This document shows positions 52,795 through 61,156 of a stretch of 64,000 nt of DNA, piece after piece. How positions within the stretch are numbered: position 1 is the first letter of the stretch; each line of letters starts with the position of its first letter. The position numbers and the translations under genes are program-made. The notes under the pieces are model-generated. The model searched no databases and was not told the DNA's origin. It was given only the letters and a program-made list of their open reading frames with translations. This DNA is from Desulfoscipio geothermicus (GTDB lineage Bacteria; Bacillota; Desulfotomaculia; Desulfotomaculales; Desulfallaceae): assembly GCA_016841205.1 (NCBI GenBank), contig JAENZP010000001.1, positions 124,001-188,000 on the forward strand, written 5' to 3'.

Positions 52795-53448
52795 TTGGTG
52801 AATTTACTTGGAATAGTTTTTTTATCACTAGCATTAAATATAGATGCTGCAGGGGTAGGAATATCATATGGTATTCGTAAAATTAAATTACCAGTGTTAT
52901 CCATATTCATAATATGTTTAATATCTATGGCCAGCTTAAGCATATCAATGCTGGCAGGCAATGTGATAGAAAATTATATAACAAAAACAATGTCCCAGCA
53001 TATAGGAGGTTTCATATTAGTTCTCCTTGGGGCATGGGCGACTTATCAATATTTTAGGGATGAAGAAACACTTTCTGAAGATAAAAAAGAATATTCATCA
53101 GAAACCCTAATCATTTTTCAGATTCACTTACTTGGCTTCTTAATAAAAATACTTAAAGAGCCACAAATTGCTGATGCCGATAAGTCAGGAACAATATCCA
53201 TACACGAATCACTATTACTGGGTATGGCATTAGCCCTTGATTCGCTAGGAGCTGGGGTGGCAATTTCACTTATGGGTTTTAATATTATAATTACAGCTTT
53301 ATGCGTGGGAGTGTGCCAGTTTCTATTTATGTATTGTGGGGCAATTGCAGGTTCAAAATGGAGTAGTACCCTCCTTGGCAATAAAATTTCAATTCTACCT
53401 GGATTATTATTGGTAATGATTGGATTAAGCAGGTTTTTTTTAACTTAA
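52795..53448 (+). CDS. ytaF: YtaF-like sporulation membrane protein (MntP superfamily)
   Basis: 217 aa with about six membrane helices. The two inverted halves each keep the family motif: SLALNIDAAGVGISYGIRK at the N-terminus and GMALALDSLGAGVAISL after the central loop. The hydrophilic central EPQIADADKSGTISIHES segment is typical of YtaF. The MntP relatives export Mn; the YtaF role in spores is not known in detail. GAGGAGGAG precedes a TTG (52795) or GTG (52798) start. Confidence 0.87.
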   Translation: MVNLLGIVFLSLALNIDAAGVGISYGIRKIKLPVLSIFIICLISMASLSISMLAGNVIENYITKTMSQHIGGFILVLLGAWATYQYFRDEETLSEDKKEYSSETLIIFQIHLLGFLIKILKEPQIADADKSGTISIHESLLLGMALALDSLGAGVAISLMGFNIIITALCVGVCQFLFMYCGAIAGSKWSSTLLGNKISILPGLLLVMIGLSRFFLT

Positions 53449-53922
53449 TCTACATTTCAAAGATAATACGATCAACTATTTATTACAGGAGAGAAAGCCT
53501 CAACTAGTAAGCCAAGGCTGTTTTATATTTTTACGCCGTTGCCGCTACATTAATCATAATAATTGACAGTGAGTTATACGACAATAGGCAGATTATTAAA
53601 GCCGGGCATGGAATATGCTCGGCTTTTTTGCCTTATTGGCTTGTTCTCTTGGTTGATTTAAGTTATATTGTATAGCGGTAAGCAGAAGCACCCTAAAAAG
53701 GTGTTTTTTATTTAGCTTTCTCGAAACGTTAACCAGTGGTAACGGGGAATTTTTTTTTATTCTCCCGTTCCCAGCCTCTGCACATGCAGACTTTAGCAAA
53801 TTACATATAATATATTCCAAAGTTTGGCAACTAAAATATTTTACTACAAAATGGTAAATTAAATTCACATAAAGTACTTTATTCATATATTATGTCAATA
53901 TATACCTAAGAGAGTGAGTTGA
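53449..53922. other. Intergenic region with several hairpins
   Basis: 474 nt without a supported gene. Three hairpins are seen: near 53493-53530, 53598-53629 and 53685-53712. The middle one (AAAGCCG/CGGCTTT plus T run) is a good terminator. The minus-strand frame at 53596-53886 crosses all of these and has no ribosome-binding site. Confidence 0.5.
53598..53629 (+). terminator. Intrinsic terminator in the ytaF-cyclase gap
   Basis: AAAGCCG...CGGCTTT with a T run, loop about 16 nt. Confidence 0.65.
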
Positions 53923-55320
53923 GTGATTATAAAAGAAAGCACTAACAAGCTAAAAATGGCTAATTTATTGTGGAAAAGTTCTTTCTTGATAGTTTCATGT
54001 CTTTTCCTATGCTGGATAGTAAAAATATTGGAACCCCAATTTAATTTTTCGGAAAAAATCTTTCTTACAATACATATCAACATTGAATTTTTTTGTGTAT
54101 TTGTGGCTTTTTGTTTTTTTACCGTAACCTGGTATTCTTATTTAGGAGAAAGGGTATATTACAGTTATTTTATTGGTGTGGGGCTTTTGGCTGTAGGCTT
54201 TATAGACTTGTTTCATCTTTATACCTATAAAGGGATGCCTGATATTTTTTCATCACAGTGTCCTAACAAGGCAACAATTTTTTATATTATTGGAAGGATA
54301 TTAATGGCTTTCACCTTCCTATTTAGTTTGCTCCTATATAATCGTGAGTTAAAAATTACAAAGCAGTTCAGGTTCTTCTTACTAATTACTACCCTGGGCT
54401 TGGTAGTATTAATTATTGGCACAGTTTCTCTTAATCCTCAGTTATATCCTACTATGTATGCTGAAGGGCAAGGTCTTACGGATATCAAGGTATATTGTGA
54501 ATATTTTATTATTGTTGTTTTATTCCTAACAACCATCGGCTATGTATATTTATACAAAAAATACATGAAGCCTTTCCTGGAATTGATCGTGCTATCTCTG
54601 CTGTTATCCATTTTCAGCGAAATATGCTTTATCTCTTATGAAAATGTCTACGCCACCACCAACGTGTTGGGACATGTGTTTCGTTTTGCCGGTTACATCC
54701 TTTTATATGTAACATTCTTTATGGAAAATGTAAAAAAACCTTATGTTGATTTGTATAGTATAAAGGAGCAATTAGTTAGTACAAATCAGATACTGGAAGA
54801 GAAGGTCCGAGAGCGTACCCTCGAACTACAGAAAGCTATGGAGGAAATGGCTCGGTTAGCATATTACGATACACTTACCGGAGCAGCGAATAGGCAAGAG
54901 TTTTCCAATCGTTTCATAACTATATTGAATAAAAGCTTGGGAAATGATGTTCACTCAGTAATGGCAATTGACTTCGATTCATTTAAAACTATCAATGACA
55001 CTTATGGGCATGCAAAGGGAGACGATTGTTTGAAAACCTTTGTTGACATAGCACTAGAAATAGTTCGCCCCACCGACACAGTGTCCCGTTTTGGCGGTGA
55101 TGAATTCATGCTGCTTCTCCCGTATACACCCAGGGAGGGAGCCAAAGTGGTAGCTGATAAAATCAGAAAGCGACTTGCTGAAGTAGCTAACCCCCTTTTT
55201 ACTATCTCAATTGGAATTGCCCAGTGGCCGGATGACGGAAAAAAGGAAAAGGATCTATTGGCCAAGGCGGATCAGCAACTCTACCTTGCCAAAGAAAAAG
55301 GTAAAAATAGGATAGAGTGA
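53923..55320 (+). CDS. Membrane diguanylate cyclase, MASE3-GGDEF
   Basis: 465 aa. The N-terminal 280 residues are seven or so membrane helices of the MASE3 sensor type (GLLAVGFIDLFHLYTYKGMP, FRFAGYILLYVTFF). A coiled linker (EEKVRERTLELQKAMEEM) and a GGDEF domain follow: YDTLTGAANRQEF, AIDFDSFKTINDTYGHAKGD, the active loop FGGDEFMLLLP, and a C-terminal KADQQLYLAKEKGKNR. It would make cyclic di-GMP in response to an unknown signal. The product-binding RxxD inhibitory site is not obvious. GTG start with AGAGTGAG upstream. Confidence 0.92.
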   Translation: MIIKESTNKLKMANLLWKSSFLIVSCLFLCWIVKILEPQFNFSEKIFLTIHINIEFFCVFVAFCFFTVTWYSYLGERVYYSYFIGVGLLAVGFIDLFHLYTYKGMPDIFSSQCPNKATIFYIIGRILMAFTFLFSLLLYNRELKITKQFRFFLLITTLGLVVLIIGTVSLNPQLYPTMYAEGQGLTDIKVYCEYFIIVVLFLTTIGYVYLYKKYMKPFLELIVLSLLLSIFSEICFISYENVYATTNVLGHVFRFAGYILLYVTFFMENVKKPYVDLYSIKEQLVSTNQILEEKVRERTLELQKAMEEMARLAYYDTLTGAANRQEFSNRFITILNKSLGNDVHSVMAIDFDSFKTINDTYGHAKGDDCLKTFVDIALEIVRPTDTVSRFGGDEFMLLLPYTPREGAKVVADKIRKRLAEVANPLFTISIGIAQWPDDGKKEKDLLAKADQQLYLAKEKGKNRIE

Positions 55321-55486
55321 ATTATATAATTGGATAAATATTATTATAAGCAATTGATTGTTAGTCTATATTTATTACCGTTACAACTTGCTATTATTTA
55401 CAGGTTGCCATTGGTATTCAATATATGTTAACTTAATTAATGTTGTTATTAAAACATATTACACAAATTAAGGTGGTGTAAAACAA

Positions 55487-55846
55487 ATGAAAAAGTTAAT
55501 AGTAATTGCTACCTTAGCGGGATTGCTAATGCTTTCCGCAATCCCAGCTCTAGCTGCTACATCGAGTTGTCTCTCATCTTCATGTAATCCTGTGTCCTTA
55601 TGTTCTGGATCTTCTTGTGATCCTGTATCCTTATGTACCGGGTCTTCTTGTGATCCCGTATCCTTATGTACCGGGTCTTCATGTAATCAGGGTATTTCAG
55701 AATCAGGGAATAATGTTTCACAACTAATTAGCCAATTTCAGTCCCAATTTCCTACTGCAGGTAATACCACATGCTCACAACTAGGTAACTGTTCTACGCA
55801 AATCAACAACTTGTTACCAAACTTATCTAGTTGCTTTAACCGCTAG
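55487..55846 (+). CDS. Small secreted Cys-repeat protein
   Basis: 119 aa with signal peptide MKKLIVIATLAGLLMLSAIP (cleavage near ALA-AT). Residues about 29-65 are four tandem copies of a 10-residue unit, LCTGSSCDPV-S-type, each with a CxxxxC pair; copies 2 and 3 are nearly identical at DNA level. The remaining 50 residues contain three further Cys and Gln/Ser-rich stretches. AAGGTGG precedes the start and a terminator follows, so it is a real single-gene unit. I do not recognise the family. Regularly spaced CxxxxC pairs suggest disulfide stacking or metal binding. Confidence 0.75.
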   Translation: MKKLIVIATLAGLLMLSAIPALAATSSCLSSSCNPVSLCSGSSCDPVSLCTGSSCDPVSLCTGSSCNQGISESGNNVSQLISQFQSQFPTAGNTTCSQLGNCSTQINNLLPNLSSCFNR

Positions 55847-55900
55847 CATCAATACCCTACTTGCATTATAATTTTGATGAAATTTCGTGTCATAAGGAAA

Positions 55901-55940
55901 TTAAAGGGAAATGCATTTTAGCGTTTCCCTTTAATTTTTT
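55901..55940. terminator. Terminator between convergent genes
   Basis: TTAAAGGGAAA...TTTCCCTTTAA with a T run on the plus strand; serves the Cys-repeat gene and possibly the ABC operon on the other strand. Confidence 0.75.
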
Positions 55941-55955
55941 GGGATGGATATAATG

Positions 55956-56927
55956 TTAATATAAGCCCTTCTGGATCACTTCTGTATATTTAATATCATT
56001 CTTAAGTAAATTTTTATTTTTTAACCAGTTAATAACATTGTTGACGTCTTTCTCAACTGGAAGTTGAGGTTCCGGGTAATTCTGTACTTTATAACTATTG
56101 GCAATCTGTTCAGGGATATTAATATTAGTAACTAATAGGCCTTTATACTGATCAGGTTCACTGTTGATGTCTTCTACCGCCTTTGCATATGCCTTGTAAA
56201 AACGGGATATGGCATCTGTTTTACTCCTTAGTGCTTTTTGAGTCATAATTATTACAGATTGGGAAAGATTTTCTCCATTGGTATCATCTGCAATAACCTT
56301 AGCCCCTTGAGCTACTGCGTTAGAAATATGTGGATCTGGAACGGTGATAGCATCAATCTGGTTATTTAAAAGCATTTGAATTCTTACCGGTATTTTAGCG
56401 ACCGTGGTTTTTTTGACTTCAGACGGGCTCATCCCAGCTTGGCCCAAAATTCTATCCGTTACATATTCGATAATTGAATTATTGGATATACCAATACTTT
56501 TACCTTTTAAGTCTTGCACCGTTTTAATATCACTATTAGGGGCTGCCACAATAGCAAAACGTCCTTCTTGCGGGGTTGAACCCAGCGCGATAGAGGTAAT
56601 ACGCAGATCCTCCCCAGAACCTTTAAGCATGAGAGCAATCATCATATCTGTGATCATTCCATCTAGCTCACCAGATTGAAAGACGTTCTGGAGCTCTACA
56701 GGACTTTGCAACGGAACAAATTCGACCTGTACATTCTCAGACTCAAAATAACCATTTTTCTGAGCCACCAAGATAGGCAAATTCTCCTCAGTCGTTAGGG
56801 AGCCAATTTTTAATATGGCTTGTGAATTTTCTTGCTCATTTTCTTGCCCATTACGAGCACAGCCAGTAGCCACTGCCAGCAAAAGAATCATGCTAAGCAG
56901 AGTAATTAGTAGAGATTTAAATCGCAT
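55956..56927 (-). CDS. ABC substrate-binding lipoprotein (NMT1/SsuA-like)
   Basis: 323 aa from the ATG at 56927 (AGGAGG upstream; the frame opens at 56984). Lipoprotein signal ends LLLAVATGCARNG with the lipidated Cys near residue 23. The periplasmic-binding type II fold shows ILKIGSLTTEENLPILVAQ, YFESENVQVEFVPLQSPVE, GKSIGISNNSIIEYVTDRIL and QIDAITVPDPHIS. It would bind a small anionic or aromatic nutrient (nitrate, sulfonate, taurine or thiamine-precursor types) and deliver it to the permease encoded upstream. Ligand unknown. Last gene of a TetR-ABC operon. Confidence 0.87.
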   Translation of the reverse strand: MRFKSLLITLLSMILLLAVATGCARNGQENEQENSQAILKIGSLTTEENLPILVAQKNGYFESENVQVEFVPLQSPVELQNVFQSGELDGMITDMMIALMLKGSGEDLRITSIALGSTPQEGRFAIVAAPNSDIKTVQDLKGKSIGISNNSIIEYVTDRILGQAGMSPSEVKKTTVAKIPVRIQMLLNNQIDAITVPDPHISNAVAQGAKVIADDTNGENLSQSVIIMTQKALRSKTDAISRFYKAYAKAVEDINSEPDQYKGLLVTNINIPEQIANSYKVQNYPEPQLPVEKDVNNVINWLKNKNLLKNDIKYTEVIQKGLY

Positions 56928-56962
56928 ATGGTTACCTCCTGTTATTAATTTTTTCCTTCGCT

Positions 56963-57718
56963 TTATAAATGAACCCAGGAACACAGCACTTTTTCACAGG
57001 CATCTAATAGCAAATACAGCAAAAATCCCATTAGACCCATAGCAATGATCCCGGCAAACATTTTATCGTAAGATAAACTGCTCCATGAATTCATAATAAA
57101 GTAGCCGATCCCTTCCTGGGTAGCATAGGTTTCCACGAGGAAAAGCACGGACATGGCAATACCCAATCCCAATCTTAAAGAAGTTAGAATGGCAGGCAGA
57201 CAGGCTGGAAAATACACATGCTGATATAGCTCTAACTCATTTGCGCTCAAAGACTTAACTGAAACAACGTATTCTTTTGGTAAGTTTCTAGCTGCATCCC
57301 GGGTAGTTACAAGTATTAAATAAAATATAATTAAAGTAATCAGTACAATTTTAGATAGATTGCCGATCCCCAAAAGAATTAAAAAAATAGGAAGAAATAC
57401 TACTTTGGGTACGGGGTAGGTCATATAGATCAAGGGAGCTGAAAATTCATCAGCTCTTTTATTTTTGCCAAGAAATAACCCCAATGGAACTCCCAAAACG
57501 GTAGCAATTACAAGGCTCACCCCAACTCGATAAAAACTAATTGTCAAATGTGACATTAATTCACTAGTAAAAAGTTCAAAGAAGCTTTTAAAGGCAGCTA
57601 ACGGAGTCGGCAAAGCAGGGGTGTTTAGGATCAAGGATAATAGATACCAAAAAGCGATCAGGATTACAACTGCCGTCAAAGTATAAAAAGACTTTTGAAT
57701 AAGGTCTCTTTGATTCAT
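56963..57718 (-). CDS. ABC permease (SsuC/TauC-like)
   Basis: 251 aa with about six helices and the ATPase-coupling EAA region (SLSANELELYQHVYFPACLP). Start ATG 57718, directly after the ATPase gene; the longer frame to 57844 lies inside that gene. Works with the neighbouring ATPase and binding lipoprotein. Confidence 0.87.
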   Translation of the reverse strand: MNQRDLIQKSFYTLTAVVILIAFWYLLSLILNTPALPTPLAAFKSFFELFTSELMSHLTISFYRVGVSLVIATVLGVPLGLFLGKNKRADEFSAPLIYMTYPVPKVVFLPIFLILLGIGNLSKIVLITLIIFYLILVTTRDAARNLPKEYVVSVKSLSANELELYQHVYFPACLPAILTSLRLGLGIAMSVLFLVETYATQEGIGYFIMNSWSSLSYDKMFAGIIAMGLMGFLLYLLLDACEKVLCSWVHL

Positions 57719-57720
57719 GG

Positions 57721-58470
57721 TTAATTCAACCCTCTCAAGCTTGAGCGCAAAGAGTTGGTTATTTCTAGGAATTCCACTTTCCCTCGGGCGGAGTAGTCGC
57801 CAGCCAGAGGGTTTGAAAGTTCCTTTATGATGGTTCCAGGGCACTCTGACATGACAAAAATCTTCTGCCCTAAGAAAACTGCCTCTTCAATGTTATGTGA
57901 AATTAAGAGAATGGTTAGATTAGTTTCATGCCAAAGCTCAAGAAGGAAATCTTGCATTTCTTCCCTGGTAAGTGCATCTAAGGAAGAAAAAGGCTCGTCC
58001 ATTAATAGGAGCTCCGGTTCAAGGACTAAAGATCTAGCGATCGCAATTCTTTGCTGCTGTCCTCCACTCAGTTGGGCTGGATACCGTTTTCTTAAATATA
58101 AGAGTCCCAATTTATTGAGGATCTTTTCCGTCCTTAAAACAGTCTCTTTCTTTGAAAATCCCCTAATTTGTAATCCCAGCCTAACATTATCCCAGACTGT
58201 CTTCCAGGGTAAAAGACCATACTCTTGCAGAATTAAAGCTGTTGCGCAACATTCTTTAGGTGATTTACCATTTATTAATACTGTCCCTTGATAAATCTGA
58301 TTCAGTCCGGCTAAAACGTTTAAAAGTGTACTCTTTCCACATCCTGAAGGTCCAATAATCACACCTATACTCCCAAAAGGAAGGGATAAACTAAAATTTT
58401 TAAGAGCAGGGGTAATTTGGTTGTCTTGAACATAGCTTACCTGTAAAGATTCTATCGATAAATAATCCAT
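57721..58470 (-). CDS. ABC ATPase (SsuB/TauB-like)
   Basis: 249 aa. Walker A GPSGCGKST, signature LSGGQQQRIAIARSL, Walker B LLLMDEPFSSLD and LLISHNIEEAVFLG. NitT/TauT-type. It lies 3 nt after the TetR gene and 2 nt before the permease gene, forming a compact operon. Confidence 0.9.
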   Translation of the reverse strand: MDYLSIESLQVSYVQDNQITPALKNFSLSLPFGSIGVIIGPSGCGKSTLLNVLAGLNQIYQGTVLINGKSPKECCATALILQEYGLLPWKTVWDNVRLGLQIRGFSKKETVLRTEKILNKLGLLYLRKRYPAQLSGGQQQRIAIARSLVLEPELLLMDEPFSSLDALTREEMQDFLLELWHETNLTILLISHNIEEAVFLGQKIFVMSECPGTIIKELSNPLAGDYSARGKVEFLEITNSLRSSLRGLN

Positions 58471-58473
58471 CTC

Positions 58474-59082
58474 TTAATTCTTCCCCAGACCTCTCATATT
58501 AAAATTAATTAACGTCTTATAGGCTAGATCTATATCTAATGGCTCATCACTATTGATCCAATATAAAATAACCTCACGGAAAGCACCTACAAATGCAGTT
58601 GCGCTAACCAGTGTATCCTGCTCCGGAATCAACTGCTGTTCCATCAGTTCGTCCAGGTCAATCTTGGTAAAGCTGATTAGGTCATTTATAATATCCGAAA
58701 ATTTTGTGTTAAAAACTGTATTGTTCTGTGGTGAAAGATCCAAGAGGATTTTGGCCAGATGTTTTTTCCCCATAAAGGTATCTATACAAGCTTTCATGGT
58801 AGCTTCCAGCTTGTCAAAACCATTTGTGAACGGCGCTCTTTCCTTTTTTATAATATCAAGTAGTTCCTTGTAGATTTCTTTAAGCAAAACGTCGATCAAG
58901 GCATCTTTATCTTTAAAATATAGATAGAAGGTACCTGTTGCAATTCCAGCTCTTTTGGCAATTGCCTTGATAGAGGTACTGCCCATTTCTTTTTCAGCCA
59001 GGATTTCTCTTGCTGCATTAAGTATTTTCCTTTTACGTGACTGTTGTTTTTCTATTATTTTTTCAGTTTTATGATATACCAT
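58474..59082 (-). CDS. TetR-family transcriptional regulator
   Basis: 202 aa. N-terminal helix-turn-helix ILNAAREILAEKEMGSTSIK followed by AIAKRAGIATGTFYLYFKDK is a classical TetR DNA-binding domain; the C-terminal ligand domain is diverged. First gene of the ABC operon, so it probably autoregulates and responds to the transported compound or a related one. The AT-rich gap to sigK (59083-59257) should hold its operator; no clear palindrome was found. Confidence 0.9.
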   Translation of the reverse strand: MVYHKTEKIIEKQQSRKRKILNAAREILAEKEMGSTSIKAIAKRAGIATGTFYLYFKDKDALIDVLLKEIYKELLDIIKKERAPFTNGFDKLEATMKACIDTFMGKKHLAKILLDLSPQNNTVFNTKFSDIINDLISFTKIDLDELMEQQLIPEQDTLVSATAFVGAFREVILYWINSDEPLDIDLAYKTLINFNMRGLGKN

Positions 59083-59257
59083 TATAGACTCCCGTAATCA
59101 AATATTAAGTTATGCAAAAAATGAATATTGGTTCAATTTATAATTTGATTCTACCTTGTATAATTTGCTATGTCAACAATATTTTTTATTTGTACAGGCA
59201 CAGTCTGATTTTTTTATCATAATATATATAACTATTGCATAAAAGGGGGAATGTTCA

Positions 59258-59956
59258 TTGCCTGGTTTCTGGACCCTAGCGGTGATGTCGATAGTCCAAG
59301 GGATTATGTTACTTATCTCATATGTGGCACAAAATAGTTTTCCTAAACCGTTAACGGAGGAGGAAGAACATCATTACCTGGAGAAATTGTCGCAGGGGGA
59401 TGAAAAGGCAAAAGAAGTGTTGATTGAACGCAATCTAAGATTAGTAGCTCATATCATTAAAAAATTCGAGAATAGCGGTGACGATTTTGATGATTTGATT
59501 TCCATCGGCACTATCGGCTTAATTAAAGCAGTGAACACCTTTAATGCAGCTAAATCTTCGCGACTGGCTACCTATGCTTCCAGGTGTATTGAAAACGAGA
59601 TTTTAATGTATATGCGTTCCAAGAAAAAAAAGCGTTCGGAAATGTCGCTGTATGAACCGATCGGAACTGATAAGGAAGGTAATGAAATCCATTTTCTGGA
59701 TATTCTCAGCACGGATGCTGAGGCGGTAGCTGAGATGGTTTCGCGCATTTTGGACAAGGAACAGTTGTGGAGAAAGCTAAAAAAACTTCCCCCCCAGGAG
59801 AGAAAAGTGCTGGTATTGCGTTTCGGCCTACGTGGCAAGGGTCGTAAAACACAAAAGGAAATTGCTAAAAAATTGGGGATTTCCCGTTCCTACGTAAGTA
59901 GAATAGAAAAAAGGGCCATTGATCGTTTGTCTGAACAATTTCAGGCTGAAGCTTAA
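59258..59956 (+). CDS. sigK: Sporulation RNA polymerase sigma factor, sigma-K type
   Basis: 232 aa. The short hydrophobic pro-sequence (TLAVMSIVQGIMLLISYVAQ) precedes SFPKPLTEEEEHHYLEKLSQGD, and NLRLVAHIIKKFENSGDDFD and DLISIGTIGLIKAVNTFNA follow (region 2); region 4 ends ISRSYVSRIEKRAIDRLSEQ. This matches pro-sigma-K, the late mother-cell factor activated by SpoIVFB cleavage. The gene is continuous, with no skin-type insertion. TTG start, AAAGGGGG 8 nt upstream. It is strong evidence that the organism forms endospores. Confidence 0.93.
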   Translation: MPGFWTLAVMSIVQGIMLLISYVAQNSFPKPLTEEEEHHYLEKLSQGDEKAKEVLIERNLRLVAHIIKKFENSGDDFDDLISIGTIGLIKAVNTFNAAKSSRLATYASRCIENEILMYMRSKKKKRSEMSLYEPIGTDKEGNEIHFLDILSTDAEAVAEMVSRILDKEQLWRKLKKLPPQERKVLVLRFGLRGKGRKTQKEIAKKLGISRSYVSRIEKRAIDRLSEQFQAEA

Positions 59957-60016
59957 ACGGGGATTAGAAAATTATAATTACATCAGAGAGAAAAACCTCT
60001 ACAGATGAGAAGTATA

Positions 60017-60063
60017 GTTTTGTGAGAACCTCTTCCATGCTTGGGAGAGGCTCTCACAAAAAA
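60017..60063. terminator. Bidirectional terminator between sigK and the methyltransferase operon
   Basis: TTTTGTGAG...CTCACAAAA with an inner CCTCTTCC/GGGAGAGG stem; T run on one strand and A run on the other. Confidence 0.75.
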
Positions 60064-60065
60064 CA

Positions 60066-61139
60066 TTATAAAAAGTTTTCCGGGTTTAACGGATATTTGG
60101 CGCATTTACGGGCTTCGGCTATAAAAGCCAGAGAATTCTCCAAAGGTGTGCCATAAGCTGAATCGCAGCCGGTGGAAATAGTAAACCCGCCAGGGCTGTC
60201 CCAGGTCTTTTTAAAGCACTCCCGTACACCTATCCTTACCTGCCGAGGCGTGCCCAGATAAACGATACTGATGGGATCAACGTTCCCTATCAAATGCACT
60301 CTATCACCGATCTTTTCTTTAGCAAGCGTCAAATCCACCTGGTTATCGAGACTGATTATTTTATAGCCGCAATCGGCCATATCCTCTAGCAGTTTACTTG
60401 TATCACCACAAATATGACAGCACATCGGTCCTGGTTTGATAGCCTCGCAATCCTTCACAAAACGGCGGGCATAAGGTACCACAAATTCTTGAAACCGTTT
60501 CCTTTGGATGATCGTGCCTGAAGCAACCGGATCGGCTATCGAAACGCTAAAACCTTCTTCCAGGAAAGGCCTGGCCAGCTGCAGTAAAGCCTGCGTAATA
60601 AATTCCAAAAGCTTGTGCACCTGCTCAGGCTGCCTGTGCAGAGCTCTTAAGAGCTGTTCCGTGCCGACCAAACCCGATGCACAGGTAAATGCTCCCGTAA
60701 ACCCCATGCTGCAGTTCACTTCATGCCCCAGTTCTTCTCTCAGGATAAGTGCGGCCTCATAACATTTTTTAACGGTCGGATCTGTTTTTACGGTAACACG
60801 TTCCAAATCCAACATACTCAAATCATTAATATCCTTGATTGGGTTTTCCAAAATAGCCGGCGGCTGATGCTCCGGGTCAGACATAACTGCGCCAAAAGCT
60901 ACCGGCATACCGTGCAGGCCATAAGACACGCTCACACTGTCACAGCCAAAAACTTCATAGACTTTCTTTTGCACTTCAGCCATCGAACGGGCATCAGCTT
61001 TTTCCTGCCTTCTGGTCCAACCCAGCAGAGAGTGACCGGGGGCGCCGTAAAACATACCGATAGGCATCCTGTCTACAGGTTCCTTTTTCTCCAGTGCCTT
61101 CGCCCTTTCTATTGGGGTCATTAAATCATCCTGATGCAT
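60066..61139 (-). CDS. Uroporphyrinogen decarboxylase-family methyltransferase
   Basis: 357 aa from the ATG at 61139 (AAGGTG upstream). TIM-barrel UroD-like protein with the zinc-site pattern of MtaA/CmuA-type corrinoid methyltransferases, MCCHICGDTS and, near the C-terminus, STGCDSAYGTPLEN. True HemE lacks this HxC...C set and starts with an R-rich motif that is absent here. In this operon it likely moves a methyl group between a corrinoid protein and a carrier such as tetrahydrofolate or a thiol; the exact substrate is unknown. Last gene of the operon, 17 nt after the activase gene. Confidence 0.8.
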   Translation of the reverse strand: MHQDDLMTPIERAKALEKKEPVDRMPIGMFYGAPGHSLLGWTRRQEKADARSMAEVQKKVYEVFGCDSVSVSYGLHGMPVAFGAVMSDPEHQPPAILENPIKDINDLSMLDLERVTVKTDPTVKKCYEAALILREELGHEVNCSMGFTGAFTCASGLVGTEQLLRALHRQPEQVHKLLEFITQALLQLARPFLEEGFSVSIADPVASGTIIQRKRFQEFVVPYARRFVKDCEAIKPGPMCCHICGDTSKLLEDMADCGYKIISLDNQVDLTLAKEKIGDRVHLIGNVDPISIVYLGTPRQVRIGVRECFKKTWDSPGGFTISTGCDSAYGTPLENSLAFIAEARKCAKYPLNPENFL

Positions 61140-61156
61140 GTTCACACCTTCATTCA

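Noticed and set aside
53596-53886. 96-aa minus-strand frame
   Set aside because: Covers several terminator hairpins, lacks a ribosome-binding site and has AT-rich composition unlike a gene.
59258-59956. skin-type insertion in sigK
   Set aside because: The frame is continuous from pro-sequence to region 4; no recombinase or split is present.
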